From: Clostridiales bacterium
Lineage (GTDB): Bacteria; Bacillota; Clostridia; Lutisporales; Lutisporaceae
Length of the DNA stretch: 22,300 bases
Direction: 5' to 3'
NCBI GenBank assembly: GCA_012522255.1
Contig: JAAYKT010000111.1
Coordinates: forward strand, 1 to 22,300
Part shown: positions 15,290 to 22,300 of the stretch, piece by piece
Layout of the letters: every line of letters begins with the position of its first letter
Numbering within the stretch: position 1 is the first letter of the stretch
Program-made: the position numbers and the translations under genes
Notes under the pieces: model-generated
Seen by the model: the letters and a program-made list of their open reading frames with translations, nothing else
Databases searched by the model: none
Told to the model about the DNA's origin: nothing

Positions 15290-15595
15290 ATGCAATACAT
15301 AGTTACTGGTTATGACGGAACCGATGAAAAGGCCATGGAAAGAAGATTGGCAGTCAGAGAAGACCATTTAAAGGGTGTTGAAAGAAGATTTAAAGCCGGT
15401 GAGCATTTGCTGGGAGCAGCCTTGCTCGATGATGATGGAAAGATGATAGGCTCCATGATGGTTGTAGAGTATCCATCCATGGAGGCACTTAACAAATGGC
15501 TGGATGAAGAACCCTATGTTTTAGGGAAGGTATGGCAAAAGGTTGATATAAAGCCATGTAAAATAGCACCGCTTTTTATGGAACTTTATAAATAG
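15290..15595 (+). CDS. YciI-like family protein
   Basis: Small cytoplasmic protein of 101 aa with the ferredoxin-like fold expected of the YciI family (PF03795). The pattern is an N-terminal strand YIVTGYDGTD, a helix with RLAVREDHL where His26 takes the usual place of the conserved YciI histidine, LLGAALLDDDGKMIGSMMVVEYPS with an Asp-rich hairpin, and the helix EALNKWLDEEPYV followed by a strand. YciI proteins are suspected enzymes or small-molecule binders; no reaction is settled for most. A strong AGGAGGT (15277-15283) precedes the ATG. Downstream (15596-15741) lies no gene; only a GATGTC/GACATC inverted pair (15618-15623, 15671-15676) of unclear meaning is seen. Confidence 0.85.
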   Translation: MQYIVTGYDGTDEKAMERRLAVREDHLKGVERRFKAGEHLLGAALLDDDGKMIGSMMVVEYPSMEALNKWLDEEPYVLGKVWQKVDIKPCKIAPLFMELYK

Positions 15596-15741
15596 AAAAA
15601 TTCAGCAATAATTTCAGGATGTCGTCTTAAACATAGGCGGTGGATTTGCTTATTCGTCTATAATCGGGATGACATCTATTATTTTCAGTTACAATGTAAT
15701 ATAGATATTGATTTTTTATTAGTTGATAAAGTTCCAGTGCT

Positions 15742-16278
15742 CTATATGCTGACTTTTATAAAATGCATAAATCTTGCTTTCCAGGTCTTCAGATAAGAAA
15801 TGTTTAAGGCATTAAATGTATGCTGGGAAATCAAAGGCCCGCTGCTGTCAAATGAGGTTATAATGGTAGAGTGGTATATTATGCTATTATCGTCTTCATA
15901 AAAAATCAGATCACCAATTTCCAATGCATTTATATCCGCAACCTCAAACCCCTTCGGGCCATAATGGTTATTTTGGAAATTAACTCTAAGCGTCCAATAA
16001 AGAGAGTGGGCTACAGCCCAGGGTATCGACCAGGTATCATCCCCGGTATCATATGTGTTGGCATTATTATACCACCAGGCATATTCGGTTCCGTAGGTCA
16101 TGGGAGCACCTCCGGTTAACAAGCATTGAGAAGTAAAATTTGTGCAATCACCACCGATATTTGCATAAATACCGAAATATTTAAAATTTGGATTGGGGGA
16201 AAGTGCATATCTTTTAGCGTATTCCACTGCAGCTTCTCTGTTATATGTGTTTTGCCTATATGAATTCAAATTGCACAC
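15742..16278 (-). CDS. Amidase_6 domain protein (putative cysteine amidase)
   Basis: Protein of 178 aa that is almost entirely one putative amidase domain (PF12671 type), of the CHAP/NlpC-like papain fold. YNREAAVEYAKRYAL (12-26) begins the domain; GGDCTNFTSQCL places the likely nucleophile at C45; paired Trp residues follow (W68, W69); H136 in YHSTII is the likely catalytic His. Such domains are thought to cleave peptide or wall amide bonds, though the reaction is unproven. No signal peptide or membrane segment is seen, so export is unclear. Start is a GTG at 16278; a stop codon lies two codons upstream, and the only SD-like bases (AGG) are too close, so the true start could be slightly downstream. 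Transcribed against its plus-strand neighbours. Confidence 0.8.
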   Translation of the reverse strand: MCNLNSYRQNTYNREAAVEYAKRYALSPNPNFKYFGIYANIGGDCTNFTSQCLLTGGAPMTYGTEYAWWYNNANTYDTGDDTWSIPWAVAHSLYWTLRVNFQNNHYGPKGFEVADINALEIGDLIFYEDDNSIIYHSTIITSFDSSGPLISQHTFNALNISYLKTWKARFMHFIKVSI

Positions 16279-16333
16279 ATCCTAAAAAAATAGTCTTACT
16301 GAAATAATATGATAATCACCTGATTATGTGCAT

Positions 16334-16366
16334 AAAAAATCTCCCTAAGTTTTCTTAGGGAGATTT
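16334..16366 (-). terminator. Terminator downstream of the minus-strand BlaR-C-like fragment
   Basis: AAATCTCCCTAAG (16337-16349) and CTTAGGGAGATTT (16354-16366) form a perfect 13-base stem with a TTTT loop. On the minus strand the stem runs into a T run (16339-16334), so it terminates the gene ending at 16376 and separates it from the amidase gene. Confidence 0.85.
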
Positions 16367-16375
16367 AAAATTCTT

Positions 16376-16657
16376 CTATTCCAAGGATGTTATATACCAA
16401 TATCCATTGTTTTCTCCTACAGTTATCTTTACAACATGCTTAAAAAGATCAGTAGGCACACTTGTTATATATGTGAATTCAATATCAAATTGATTGTCAT
16501 CAATTTTAGTTATCTCATAACTATCAACCCAAGGGCTTGAGATACCGGTTACAAAATAAAAAGAACTTAAATCTTTATATTTAATGGCTTTTAGCTTATC
16601 TGAATATAAAGCGTATTGGATTGCGCCATTTCTGTTTTTAACTGCCTCGGCATACAT
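16376..16657 (-). CDS. Small NTF2-like/BlaR1 C-terminal-like domain protein, possibly truncated
   Basis: 93 aa from the only ATG. The pattern YAEAVKNRNGAIQYALYSDKLK, then GISSPWVDSYEI, then FDIEFTYITSVP resembles, from memory, a small alpha/beta domain found at the C-terminus of BlaR1-like peptidases and some lipoproteins (SPWV.SY.I core). The frame stays open upstream to 16729 (continuing ENAVK before MYAEA), where a TAA closes it, but no start codon with a good ribosome binding site is found there: only GGTGA about 14 bases before the ATG. No signal peptide or membrane segment is present, unlike family members. It is therefore probably the surviving 3' part of a longer gene, still carrying its terminator, though a small intact protein is possible. 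Function unknown. Confidence 0.45.
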   Translation of the reverse strand: MYAEAVKNRNGAIQYALYSDKLKAIKYKDLSSFYFVTGISSPWVDSYEITKIDDNQFDIEFTYITSVPTDLFKHVVKITVGENNGYWYITSLE

Positions 16658-16883
16658 TTTTACTGCATTTTCACCGGAAAAAGGAAAGTAAAAGCCTTTG
16701 ATTAATCTAATAATAGTCCATTTTTCTATTTAGTAGACCATTTTATATATGCCTTGTAGATAGCTTCTAAAAATAAATATGTACAAAATCTTAGTGGTTA
16801 TTAGTTAAAATATCCTTTTTATTTTATTGTAGCATATGCAGTCTTAATATTTACTGCCATTTTAATCCAAATTGCAATTTAAC

Positions 16884-16913
16884 TTTAAGTGCTTGTCCTG
16901 TTTGTGTTATAAT
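16884..16913 (+). promoter_or_regulatory. Extended -10 promoter of the DUF4434 gene
   Basis: TGTTATAAT (16905-16913) is an extended -10 with a perfect TATAAT; TTTAAG (16884-16889) is a weak -35 at 18 bases. GTGTTA (16904-16909) overlapping it is inverted as TAACAC (16941-16946), a possible operator. The leader to 17081 is about 160 bases. The remaining part of this gap (16730-16880) shows nothing I recognise. Confidence 0.6.
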
Positions 16914-17080
16914 TGTAAGAAAATACGGACAAATATTCTGTAACACCTAAATGTTGAACATAAGCATTTTGTATCTGGCAATGGCATGTTGTATTCTTAC
17001 CATGAAAATAGGACTGTTTTTAAGTTAGACCGGATATGATGACTTTTAGATTCATAGGGTACCGGCTTAGGGGTGCATTA

Positions 17081-18100
17081 ATGAAAAAATGGAGATTTGG
17101 CATAGTTGCAGCAATAACGTTAATAGGATTTATTTACATAAGCAGGCCCGTTCGTTTATCAAAGCCCTTGCAGGCGGCAAACAGGGCAAATGTATTTAAC
17201 AGTTCTTTTGTTCAGGCCTGGTATGCGGAAAAATGGAATGAAGATAAGTGGAAAGAAGAACTGTCTGTACTCAAGTGTGCCGGTGTTGAGGAGCTGATAA
17301 TTCAGACTACGGCAGATACCAAACATAAGCGTACAAACTATCCCACTGATATGGCAGGCTATAAATATAGCGGCGTTGATATGCTGAGAAATGTTTTGGA
17401 TGCGGCAGATTTCGTTGGGATGAAAATTAGAGTAGGTCTGGGTTTTAGTGATGATTGGTGGCTAAAGGGTGCCTCCGATAAAGAGTGGCTGCTAAGAGAA
17501 GCGGGATATAATAAGGATATTTTTAATGAAATACATAACAGGTACGGCAAGCGAAAATCCCTTGGGGGTTGGTACATACCTTATGAATTCTACCAGCTTA
17601 CTGCTATCTCGGTGGGGCATCAAAGTAATCTTAATGCTTTTTTAAAGGAAATCGGGAATGAAATCAAATCAAAGAGTGATAAGGACATAATGGTTTCACC
17701 ATTTTATATCACAGGATATTCTTGGGCAATGCCCCTTAAAAAGTGGACAAGAATGATTGAAAAATCAATGAAAAATACAGGCATTGATATTTTAGCCCTT
17801 CAAGATGGTGTGGGTGCAAAAAATGCCTCCGTCAAAGAGTTGGACAGCCTGTTTAAAGCGACCAAGAATGGTACAGATAAGTTGGGAATAAAACTCTATG
17901 GAAATGTGGAAACTTTTGATTGTATATCGGGCAAAAATGTACCTGCTTCAAGGGAACGAATTTCAACCCAACTCCTTGCACAAAAGCCCTATGTGGAAAA
18001 GTTTATTGCTTTTAGTTTGAACCATTTTCAAATTAGGGAAAAAGAAGCACAATTAAATGTATTTATTGAATATTTAGAGGAAGATTTACATAGTAATTGA
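17081..18100 (+). CDS. DUF4434-like protein, membrane-anchored TIM-barrel type
   Basis: 339 aa. A short N-terminal anchor (about 5-20, after MKKWRF) suggests secretion or membrane anchoring with the bulk outside. The remainder resembles DUF4434 (PF14488), related to glycoside-hydrolase TIM barrels: SFVQAWYAEKWNEDKWKEEL, an IIQTTAD strand, a MKIRVGLGFSDDWW strand, GGWYIPYEF (Glu in the pattern expected of a catalytic acid), MVSPFYI and DILALQDGVG. This suggests glycan binding or hydrolysis at the cell surface, but activity is unproven. ATG 17081 was chosen over 17036, because AGGGGTG (17069-17075) is well placed and the 15 extra residues would put charged sequence before the anchor. Downstream hydrolase gene begins 53 bases later. 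Confidence 0.75.
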   Translation: MKKWRFGIVAAITLIGFIYISRPVRLSKPLQAANRANVFNSSFVQAWYAEKWNEDKWKEELSVLKCAGVEELIIQTTADTKHKRTNYPTDMAGYKYSGVDMLRNVLDAADFVGMKIRVGLGFSDDWWLKGASDKEWLLREAGYNKDIFNEIHNRYGKRKSLGGWYIPYEFYQLTAISVGHQSNLNAFLKEIGNEIKSKSDKDIMVSPFYITGYSWAMPLKKWTRMIEKSMKNTGIDILALQDGVGAKNASVKELDSLFKATKNGTDKLGIKLYGNVETFDCISGKNVPASRERISTQLLAQKPYVEKFIAFSLNHFQIREKEAQLNVFIEYLEEDLHSN

Positions 18101-18153
18101 TAATTGTAACGGGTTTTATTACAAAACAAAATTAAGGCAATGGAGGTTTTTAT

Positions 18154-18711
18154 ATGGATAAGTATTATTTAAATAAAGATGAGGCACTGCTCCTTATAAT
18201 AGATATTCAGGAGAGGCTCGTCCCTGTGATAAACAAAGCAGATCAGGTTGTAAAGAATACAAATGTATTGATTGCCATGGCAATACAAATGGACATTCCA
18301 ATTCTTCTTACGGAACAATATCCAAAGGGATTGGGAAGTACGATGCAGGAGATTTCTGATAATTTGGAAGGCTGCAGTAATTATAATAAGTTTGAAAAAA
18401 ACACTTTTACCGGATGTACAAAAGAACTGACATCTACATTAAAGGATTTAGGAAGGAATAAGGTTATACTAACCGGTATGGAAACCCATGTTTGTGTTTA
18501 CCAGACAGCAAGGGATTTAATGAAAGCGGGATATCAGGTTATTGTAGCTAATGACGGGGTGTCTTCAAGAACCGTGGATAACTATAAAAACGGATTGGAT
18601 TTGATGAAAGATTTGGGTGCTGTCATCAGTAATACGGAAACCATTTTATTCGACTTATTGAAGGAATCGGGAACACCACAGTTCAGGACTTTATCCAAGT
18701 TGATTAAATAA
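18154..18711 (+). CDS. Isochorismatase-family cysteine hydrolase
   Basis: Cytoplasmic hydrolase of 185 aa with the Rossmann-like isochorismatase fold. The catalytic triad is visible: D17 in LIIDIQERL, a Lys in FEKNTFTG (about 80-84) and C114 in GMETHVCV, preceded by the usual cis-peptide region. The family includes nicotinamidases, N-carbamoylsarcosine amidases and isochorismatases. The short length and the EQYPKGLG/THVCVYQTARDL pattern fit the group of uncharacterised cysteine hydrolases (YcaC/isochorismatase-like) better than nicotinamidase, which has extra metal-binding His residues that I do not see. ATG follows a clear GGAGG. Substrate unknown. Confidence 0.87.
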   Translation: MDKYYLNKDEALLLIIDIQERLVPVINKADQVVKNTNVLIAMAIQMDIPILLTEQYPKGLGSTMQEISDNLEGCSNYNKFEKNTFTGCTKELTSTLKDLGRNKVILTGMETHVCVYQTARDLMKAGYQVIVANDGVSSRTVDNYKNGLDLMKDLGAVISNTETILFDLLKESGTPQFRTLSKLIK

Positions 18712-18766
18712 TATGTAACATGGGAATGTATATATATAAATCTAAAAAACTAAGGGTGGGTTGACA

Positions 18767-19420
18767 GTGAAAAAGTTGAACATTAAAGGGGAATTGCCCC
18801 TTCTGCTTATAATACTGGCTATGTTTTTAGTGAGTATATACTTCTATCCCTTATTACCCGATAAGGTTCCAACCCATTGGAATTTTAGGGGGGAGATAGA
18901 TGGTTATTCGGGCAAGTTAATGGGAGCCCTTTTAATGCCTATAATTAATCTTATAATGTATATTCTTTTTATATTTTTACCTTTGATGGATCCAAAAAAA
19001 GAAAACTATAAATTGTTTGTAGGTACTTATAAATATTTTAGATACTTGTTCCATATATTTTTTCTCGGGATGCATGTAATGATTATAACAGCAGCATTAG
19101 GATACAAAGTAAACGTGACAAGGCTTACAATATTTAGTATATCCTTACTGTTTTCCCTAATGGGTAATGTCATGGGAAGAGTTAAACATAATTATTTTGT
19201 AGGTATTAAGACACCTTGGACTTTAGCCAGTGAAGAGGTATGGACTAAGACTCACAGACTGGCAGCCTTGTTGTGGACTGCGGGTGGGATAGCGGGAATG
19301 GCTTTGTCCCTGTTTAACGTCAGTTCTTTTTTAGTACTCATGGCAATTCTTTTACTGCCTTCTTTAATCCCTGTCATTTACTCCTACTTCATATTTAAAA
19401 AGCTTAGTGATGGCAAATGA
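18767..19420 (+). CDS. SdpI-like membrane protein (DUF1648 + SdpI)
   Basis: 217 aa membrane protein with about six hydrophobic segments. The first helix is followed by LPDKVPTHWNFRGEIDGYSG (about 30-49), the DUF1648 signature. The C-terminal half has the SdpI core NYFVGIKTPWTLASEEVWTKTHRLA and two final helices. SdpI of B. subtilis gives immunity to the SdpC cannibalism toxin and binds the autorepressor SdpR, but most homologues have no known toxin. No SdpC-like gene or ArsR-type repressor is in the window, so an immunity role is not supported by context. GTG at 18767 was chosen over TTG at 18761 because AAGGGTGGG (18752-18760) is correctly spaced only for the GTG. Confidence 0.87.
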   Translation: MKKLNIKGELPLLLIILAMFLVSIYFYPLLPDKVPTHWNFRGEIDGYSGKLMGALLMPIINLIMYILFIFLPLMDPKKENYKLFVGTYKYFRYLFHIFFLGMHVMIITAALGYKVNVTRLTIFSISLLFSLMGNVMGRVKHNYFVGIKTPWTLASEEVWTKTHRLAALLWTAGGIAGMALSLFNVSSFLVLMAILLLPSLIPVIYSYFIFKKLSDGK

Positions 19421-19462
19421 TTTTCACGTTCACAGTTTTGAAGAATGAGCAAAAAGGATTAG

Positions 19463-19503
19463 AGCCTATACGAACTTTTTTGTTGTTTGTATAGGCTTTT
19501 TAT
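19463..19503 (+). terminator. Terminator after the SdpI-like gene
   Basis: AGCCTATAC (19463-19471) pairs with GTATAGGCT (19489-19497), followed by TTT, then AT-rich sequence. Stem of nine bases with a T-rich loop. Confidence 0.8.
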
Positions 19504-19569
19504 ATTTTGTTGAAATACTTAAATGTTTATAAATAAATCCGGTATTTTTTCAAATAGTAACATAGGATG

Positions 19570-19598
19570 ATGAAATAACAATCTCTATAAGCTATAAT
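19570..19598 (+). promoter_or_regulatory. Promoter of the DUF438-hemerythrin gene
   Basis: ATGAAA (19570-19575), a 17-base spacer and a perfect TATAAT (19593-19598). Transcription would start near 19605, right before the inverted repeat at 19612-19637. Confidence 0.55.
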
Positions 19599-19611
19599 AG
19601 ACTTAACAAAA

Positions 19612-19637
19612 TTTACCTGTAGCGTAATTGAGGTAAA
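19612..19637 (+). repeat. Inverted repeat in the leader of the hemerythrin-like gene
   Basis: TTTACCT (19612-19618) and AGGTAAA (19631-19637) are exact inverse copies around 12 bases, just after the predicted transcription start and before the ribosome binding site. It may be an operator or a leader hairpin. Confidence 0.4.
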
Positions 19638-19658
19638 AATAAATAGGAGGAAATTTTA

Positions 19659-20882
19659 GTGAGTGAGATAATTAATAACAGGGAATACAGGCAAAAAGCA
19701 TTAAAAGAACTGATACTTGAACTCCATGACGGGAAAAGCGTAGATGAAGTAAAAGAAAAGTTTGCCGAATTGATTGAAGGTGTATCGGCAATGGAGATAT
19801 CTGAAATGGAATCCGCCATTATTGCAGAAGGTATGCCGATAGAAGAAGTACAAAGGTTGTGTGATGTACATAGCGCCGTTTTTAAGGGTTCCATTGAGGA
19901 TATTCATAAGGAAGATACGAGGGAGCTGGAAAAAATACCGGGGCATCCTCTCAATACCTTTTTATCGGAAAACAGGGAATTGGAAAATCTATTGAAAGAT
20001 GAATTAAAGGATGCAATTGAATCATTTAAAGACGATGATGGTAAGGTACAGGTTTTAAAATTGATTGAATCCTTAAATCTTTTATGGGATATTGATAAGC
20101 ACTACAGCAGGAAGGAGAACATAATATTCCCTTACCTGGAGAAGTATGGAATAACTGCACCGCCAAAAGTCATGTGGGGTGTTGATGATGAAATAAGGGC
20201 AGAGATAAAGGGAATTAAGCTGGAGCTGAAAAGTTACATAGGGAATAAGGAAGAGGTTGTAAAAAGGTTAGGGATTCTGATTGAAAGAGTTAACGAGATG
20301 ATTTTTAAGGAAGAAAACATATTATTTCCTATGTGTAAGGACACTTTATCTTTGGATGAATGGATAACAGTGGCCGAGGACAGTGAAGAAATAGGCTATT
20401 GCTTGATAGAACCATCAGGTGTTTGGAAACCTTACAGTGCAAAACAAGAGGATAAACTTGGTGAATCTGTGGAAAAACCGGGGCAAATCAGGCTTCCAAC
20501 AGGTTTTTTTACTGCCTTAGAGCTTGAACTCATGATGAATACGTTGCCATTTGATATTACATTTATTGGCAAGGATGATACAGTAAAATATTTTTCGCAA
20601 GGGCCCGAAAGGATATTTCCAAGAACCAAAGCCATTATAGGCAGAACGGTTCAGAACTGCCATCCGCCGGCAAGTGTTCATACGGTGGAATCCATACTTC
20701 ACGATTTCAAGAATGGTGTAAAGGACAGTGAAAGTTTTTGGATTAAAGCGGCTGATATTTATGTTTACATAAGATATTTCGCCATAAGGGATAAAGATGG
20801 AGTTTATATGGGAACTTTGGAGGTTACTCAAAACATAAAACCGATTCAGGAGATTAGCGGAGAAAAAAGATTGTTGGATTAA
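19659..20882 (+). CDS. DUF438-hemerythrin-PAS protein
   Basis: 407 aa cytoplasmic three-domain protein. Residues 10-75 match DUF438 (LKELILELHDGKSVDEVKE to LCDVHSAVFKG). Residues 95-230 are a hemerythrin-like HHE four-helix bundle with H96 in GHPL and H148/E153 in DKHYSRKE; the third-helix position, usually His in MWGxHDEIR-type sequences, is D176 here. Residues 305-400 are a PAS domain (FDITFIGKDDTVKYFS to GTLEVTQN). This architecture is common in anaerobic Firmicutes and suggests a redox, oxygen or NO sensor using a di-iron site, with no output domain visible. GTG start after AGGAGG (19645-19650). Preceded by its own promoter; convergent with the FMN-binding gene. Confidence 0.88.
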   Translation: MSEIINNREYRQKALKELILELHDGKSVDEVKEKFAELIEGVSAMEISEMESAIIAEGMPIEEVQRLCDVHSAVFKGSIEDIHKEDTRELEKIPGHPLNTFLSENRELENLLKDELKDAIESFKDDDGKVQVLKLIESLNLLWDIDKHYSRKENIIFPYLEKYGITAPPKVMWGVDDEIRAEIKGIKLELKSYIGNKEEVVKRLGILIERVNEMIFKEENILFPMCKDTLSLDEWITVAEDSEEIGYCLIEPSGVWKPYSAKQEDKLGESVEKPGQIRLPTGFFTALELELMMNTLPFDITFIGKDDTVKYFSQGPERIFPRTKAIIGRTVQNCHPPASVHTVESILHDFKNGVKDSESFWIKAADIYVYIRYFAIRDKDGVYMGTLEVTQNIKPIQEISGEKRLLD

Positions 20883-20908
20883 ACAAGGAGACCTGAGGTC
20901 TCCTTGTT
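20882..20908. terminator. Bidirectional terminator between convergent genes
   Basis: AACAAGGAGACC (20882-20893), loop TGA and GGTCTCCTTGTT (20897-20908) form a perfect 12-base stem between genes pointing at each other. T tracts are short on both sides, but the strength and position of the stem support shared termination. Confidence 0.8.
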
Positions 20909-20915
20909 AATTCAA

Positions 20916-21299
20916 TTAATCCAATGCATTTTCAATTGCTTTCAGTATTACATTGCTGCTATAGGTAGCTCCGGAAATTGCATCAACCTGCAAGGATTGT
21001 TTTTCTAAAACCTTGCCAATAATAGATTCACCGGCTTTGCCTTTTCCGGTATCGTGTTTGGTTATCTCAATATCCGTTATTACATGATTTTTAACAGTAA
21101 CCATAACTTCTGCAGTTATTGGAAAGGCCTTATGACTGCCCGCGTATGTTCCGTCTTTAGTTTTTGCAAGATCAATTTCACTAAAGGTCAAATTTTTCAA
21201 GTCCTGGAAGTTAGCTTCAATCTTTGGCTTGGCCGCTGCAACTGCAATAAGAATAATAAGAAGAATAATTGCAACAGGCATAAGGTATTTCTTATTCAT
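20916..21299 (-). CDS. FMN-binding domain protein, membrane-anchored
   Basis: 127 aa. One N-terminal transmembrane anchor (about 6-23), then a single extracytoplasmic FMN-binding domain (PF04205). DGTYAGSHKAFPITAEVMVTVKNHVITDI is the start of this domain, and SGATYSS (109-115) is the ApbE flavinylation motif, with FMN expected on T112. Such proteins transfer electrons outside the membrane. No ApbE, Rnf or reductase gene is in the window. GGGTGG is a plausible ribosome binding site. The start is 50 bases downstream of the foldase stop, so co-transcription is likely; a TTGATA-17-TATATA match at 21344-21316 sits too close to the start to be convincing. Confidence 0.88.
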   Translation of the reverse strand: MNKKYLMPVAIILLIILIAVAAAKPKIEANFQDLKNLTFSEIDLAKTKDGTYAGSHKAFPITAEVMVTVKNHVITDIEITKHDTGKGKAGESIIGKVLEKQSLQVDAISGATYSSNVILKAIENALD

Positions 21300-21349
21300 A
21301 TGCCACCCGTCCTCTTATATAATCAAATACATTTATACTATCAAAAACC

Positions 21350-22249
21350 TTATTTATAGAGTAGGTTTTCAATCTTATATTCAGTTGATTTCTTTTCGTA
21401 CCAACTATTGTATGCTTCCGGCAGCTTCTGCTCCATAACCGTATTCTTCACCTGTTCTTTATTCTCTTCAAAAATTGCTTCTTTTGCTTCTTTTTTTTCT
21501 TCCACCTTTATTATATGATATCCAAAGTCACTTTTTACAGGGTCGCTGATATTACCTATTTCCAATGAAAATGCCACATCTTCAAATTCAGGTACCATTT
21601 CTCCTCTTCCAAAGAAACCTAAGTTACCGCCGTTATCTTTATTGCTGCTGTCTGTGGAGTATTCCTTTGCCAGTTCTGCAAAGTCATCTCCGGCTGCTAT
21701 TTTACTTTCTACCTCTTTTGCCTTATCTTCACTGTCTACAAGAATATGAGAGGCATTCACTTGTTCCTCCACATTGAAGGATTCTTTATTTTCCTCAAAA
21801 TAAGTTAACAATTCTTCATCGGTTATCGTGATTTGGGGCTCAAGGAGTTTTTTAATCTGCAAGTTTTTTTCAATATTTTGTTTTACGGTGTCAAGAGATT
21901 GCCCGTAAATTGTCAGCATCTGTTCAAAATTGCTCAATCCACCGTAATGCTCCGCTATTGCATCCATTTCTTTATCGATATCTTCCTGTGATATGGAGAT
22001 GTTTTCTTTCTTTAGTTCCAAATCAATGATTTTATTTGCAATTAACATATCTAAAACAGGCTTCCCGTTTTCGGCAACCATAGCTTCATATAGGTCGTTT
22101 TTCGTTATGGTTTCATTATCGATACGGGCGACTATTTCATTTCCTTTTGTTGCTTTGCTGTTATAATATAGAGCTCCCGCCAAAACTATTAATACTAATG
22201 CTACAGCTATCACAATAGTTTTTGTATTCTTGTCCTTTAAAAATTCCAT
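21350..22249 (-). CDS. Parvulin-type peptidyl-prolyl isomerase, PrsA/SurA-like
   Basis: 299 aa extracytoplasmic foldase. A hydrophobic N-terminal segment (about 12-29) without a lipobox Cys points to an uncleaved membrane anchor and not to a PrsA-style lipoprotein. A SurA-like N-terminal chaperone region (about 40-155) is followed by a PpiC rotamase domain (about 162-252) with ASHILV, GNLGFFGRGEMVPEFE and SDFGYHIIKV, then a C-terminal helix. It probably helps fold secreted or wall proteins after export. A possible ribosome binding site AAGGTGTG lies about 14 bases from the ATG, rather far. It likely heads a minus-strand transcript with the FMN-binding gene. Confidence 0.9.
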   Translation of the reverse strand: MEFLKDKNTKTIVIAVALVLIVLAGALYYNSKATKGNEIVARIDNETITKNDLYEAMVAENGKPVLDMLIANKIIDLELKKENISISQEDIDKEMDAIAEHYGGLSNFEQMLTIYGQSLDTVKQNIEKNLQIKKLLEPQITITDEELLTYFEENKESFNVEEQVNASHILVDSEDKAKEVESKIAAGDDFAELAKEYSTDSSNKDNGGNLGFFGRGEMVPEFEDVAFSLEIGNISDPVKSDFGYHIIKVEEKKEAKEAIFEENKEQVKNTVMEQKLPEAYNSWYEKKSTEYKIENLLYK

Positions 22250-22291
22250 TGTAAATCAACACACCTTTCAAAATAATTCCTGCTTAAATTA

Positions 22292-22297
22292 ATTATA
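22292..22297 (-). promoter_or_regulatory. Possible -10 of the foldase gene
   Basis: The minus strand reads TATAAT here, 43 bases before the foldase start. The -35 would lie outside the window, so this is only a partial observation. Confidence 0.25.
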
Positions 22298-22300
22298 TAC

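Noticed and set aside
15871..16119. Plus-strand open frame opposite the amidase gene
   Set aside because: The minus strand encodes recognisable Amidase_6 motifs; the plus-strand product is low-complexity and resembles no family.
1..22300. CRISPR arrays, insertion sequences and phage genes
   Set aside because: No regularly spaced direct repeats, transposase motifs or phage structural proteins were seen anywhere in the window.

Overview
The window looks like a chromosomal segment of a low-GC, Gram-positive, anaerobic member of the Clostridia. The evidence is the AT-rich sequence, strong AGGAGG-type ribosome binding sites, a T-box leader, genome-encoded CCA on every tRNA, the block rpsF-ssb-rpsR / yybS-gdpP-rplI-lonC-dnaB, and a LonC-type protease gene typical of endospore formers. 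The genus cannot be fixed from the sequence. The block around dnaB often lies fairly near the replication origin in Firmicutes, but dnaA and dnaN are not in this window.

Layout. 95-2874: a promoter and T-box leader (probable specifier CAC, His) followed by a three-gene polar amino acid ABC importer: lipoprotein, permease and ATPase. 2964-4400: an AbgB-like M20 amidohydrolase, probably with its own promoter. 4506-5606: an rpsF-ssb-rpsR operon with a strong promoter, a candidate S6:S18-binding leader and a terminator. 5707-12638: a tightly packed run of MazG-like, yybS, gdpP, rplI, lonC and dnaB, with gaps of 0 to about 17 bases or short overlaps; it combines c-di-AMP turnover, ribosome assembly, proteolysis and replication. 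12639-13016: a gene-free stretch with five DnaA-box-like 9-mers, the strongest unexplained signal here. 13017-14426: a COG2509-like FAD oxidoreductase with a four-cysteine motif. 14608-15179: a tRNA operon (Lys, Glu, Val, Asp, Thr) with promoter and terminator.

15290 onward is more accessory in character: a YciI-like protein; two minus-strand genes (a small domain resembling the C-terminal region of BlaR1-like proteins, and an Amidase_6 protein); then a plus-strand DUF4434 membrane-anchored protein, an isochorismatase-like hydrolase, an SdpI-like membrane protein and a DUF438-hemerythrin-PAS protein. At the right end, converging on that gene, lie a minus-strand FMN-binding membrane-anchored protein and a parvulin-type foldase of the PrsA/SurA class.

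Most genes are ordinary for this group. I did not find a clear, wholly new multi-gene system. The best candidates for follow-up are the DnaA-box cluster behind dnaB, the T-box whose specifier and discriminator-pairing base seem to disagree, the rpsF leader, and a probable metal-ligand replacement in the hemerythrin-like protein.
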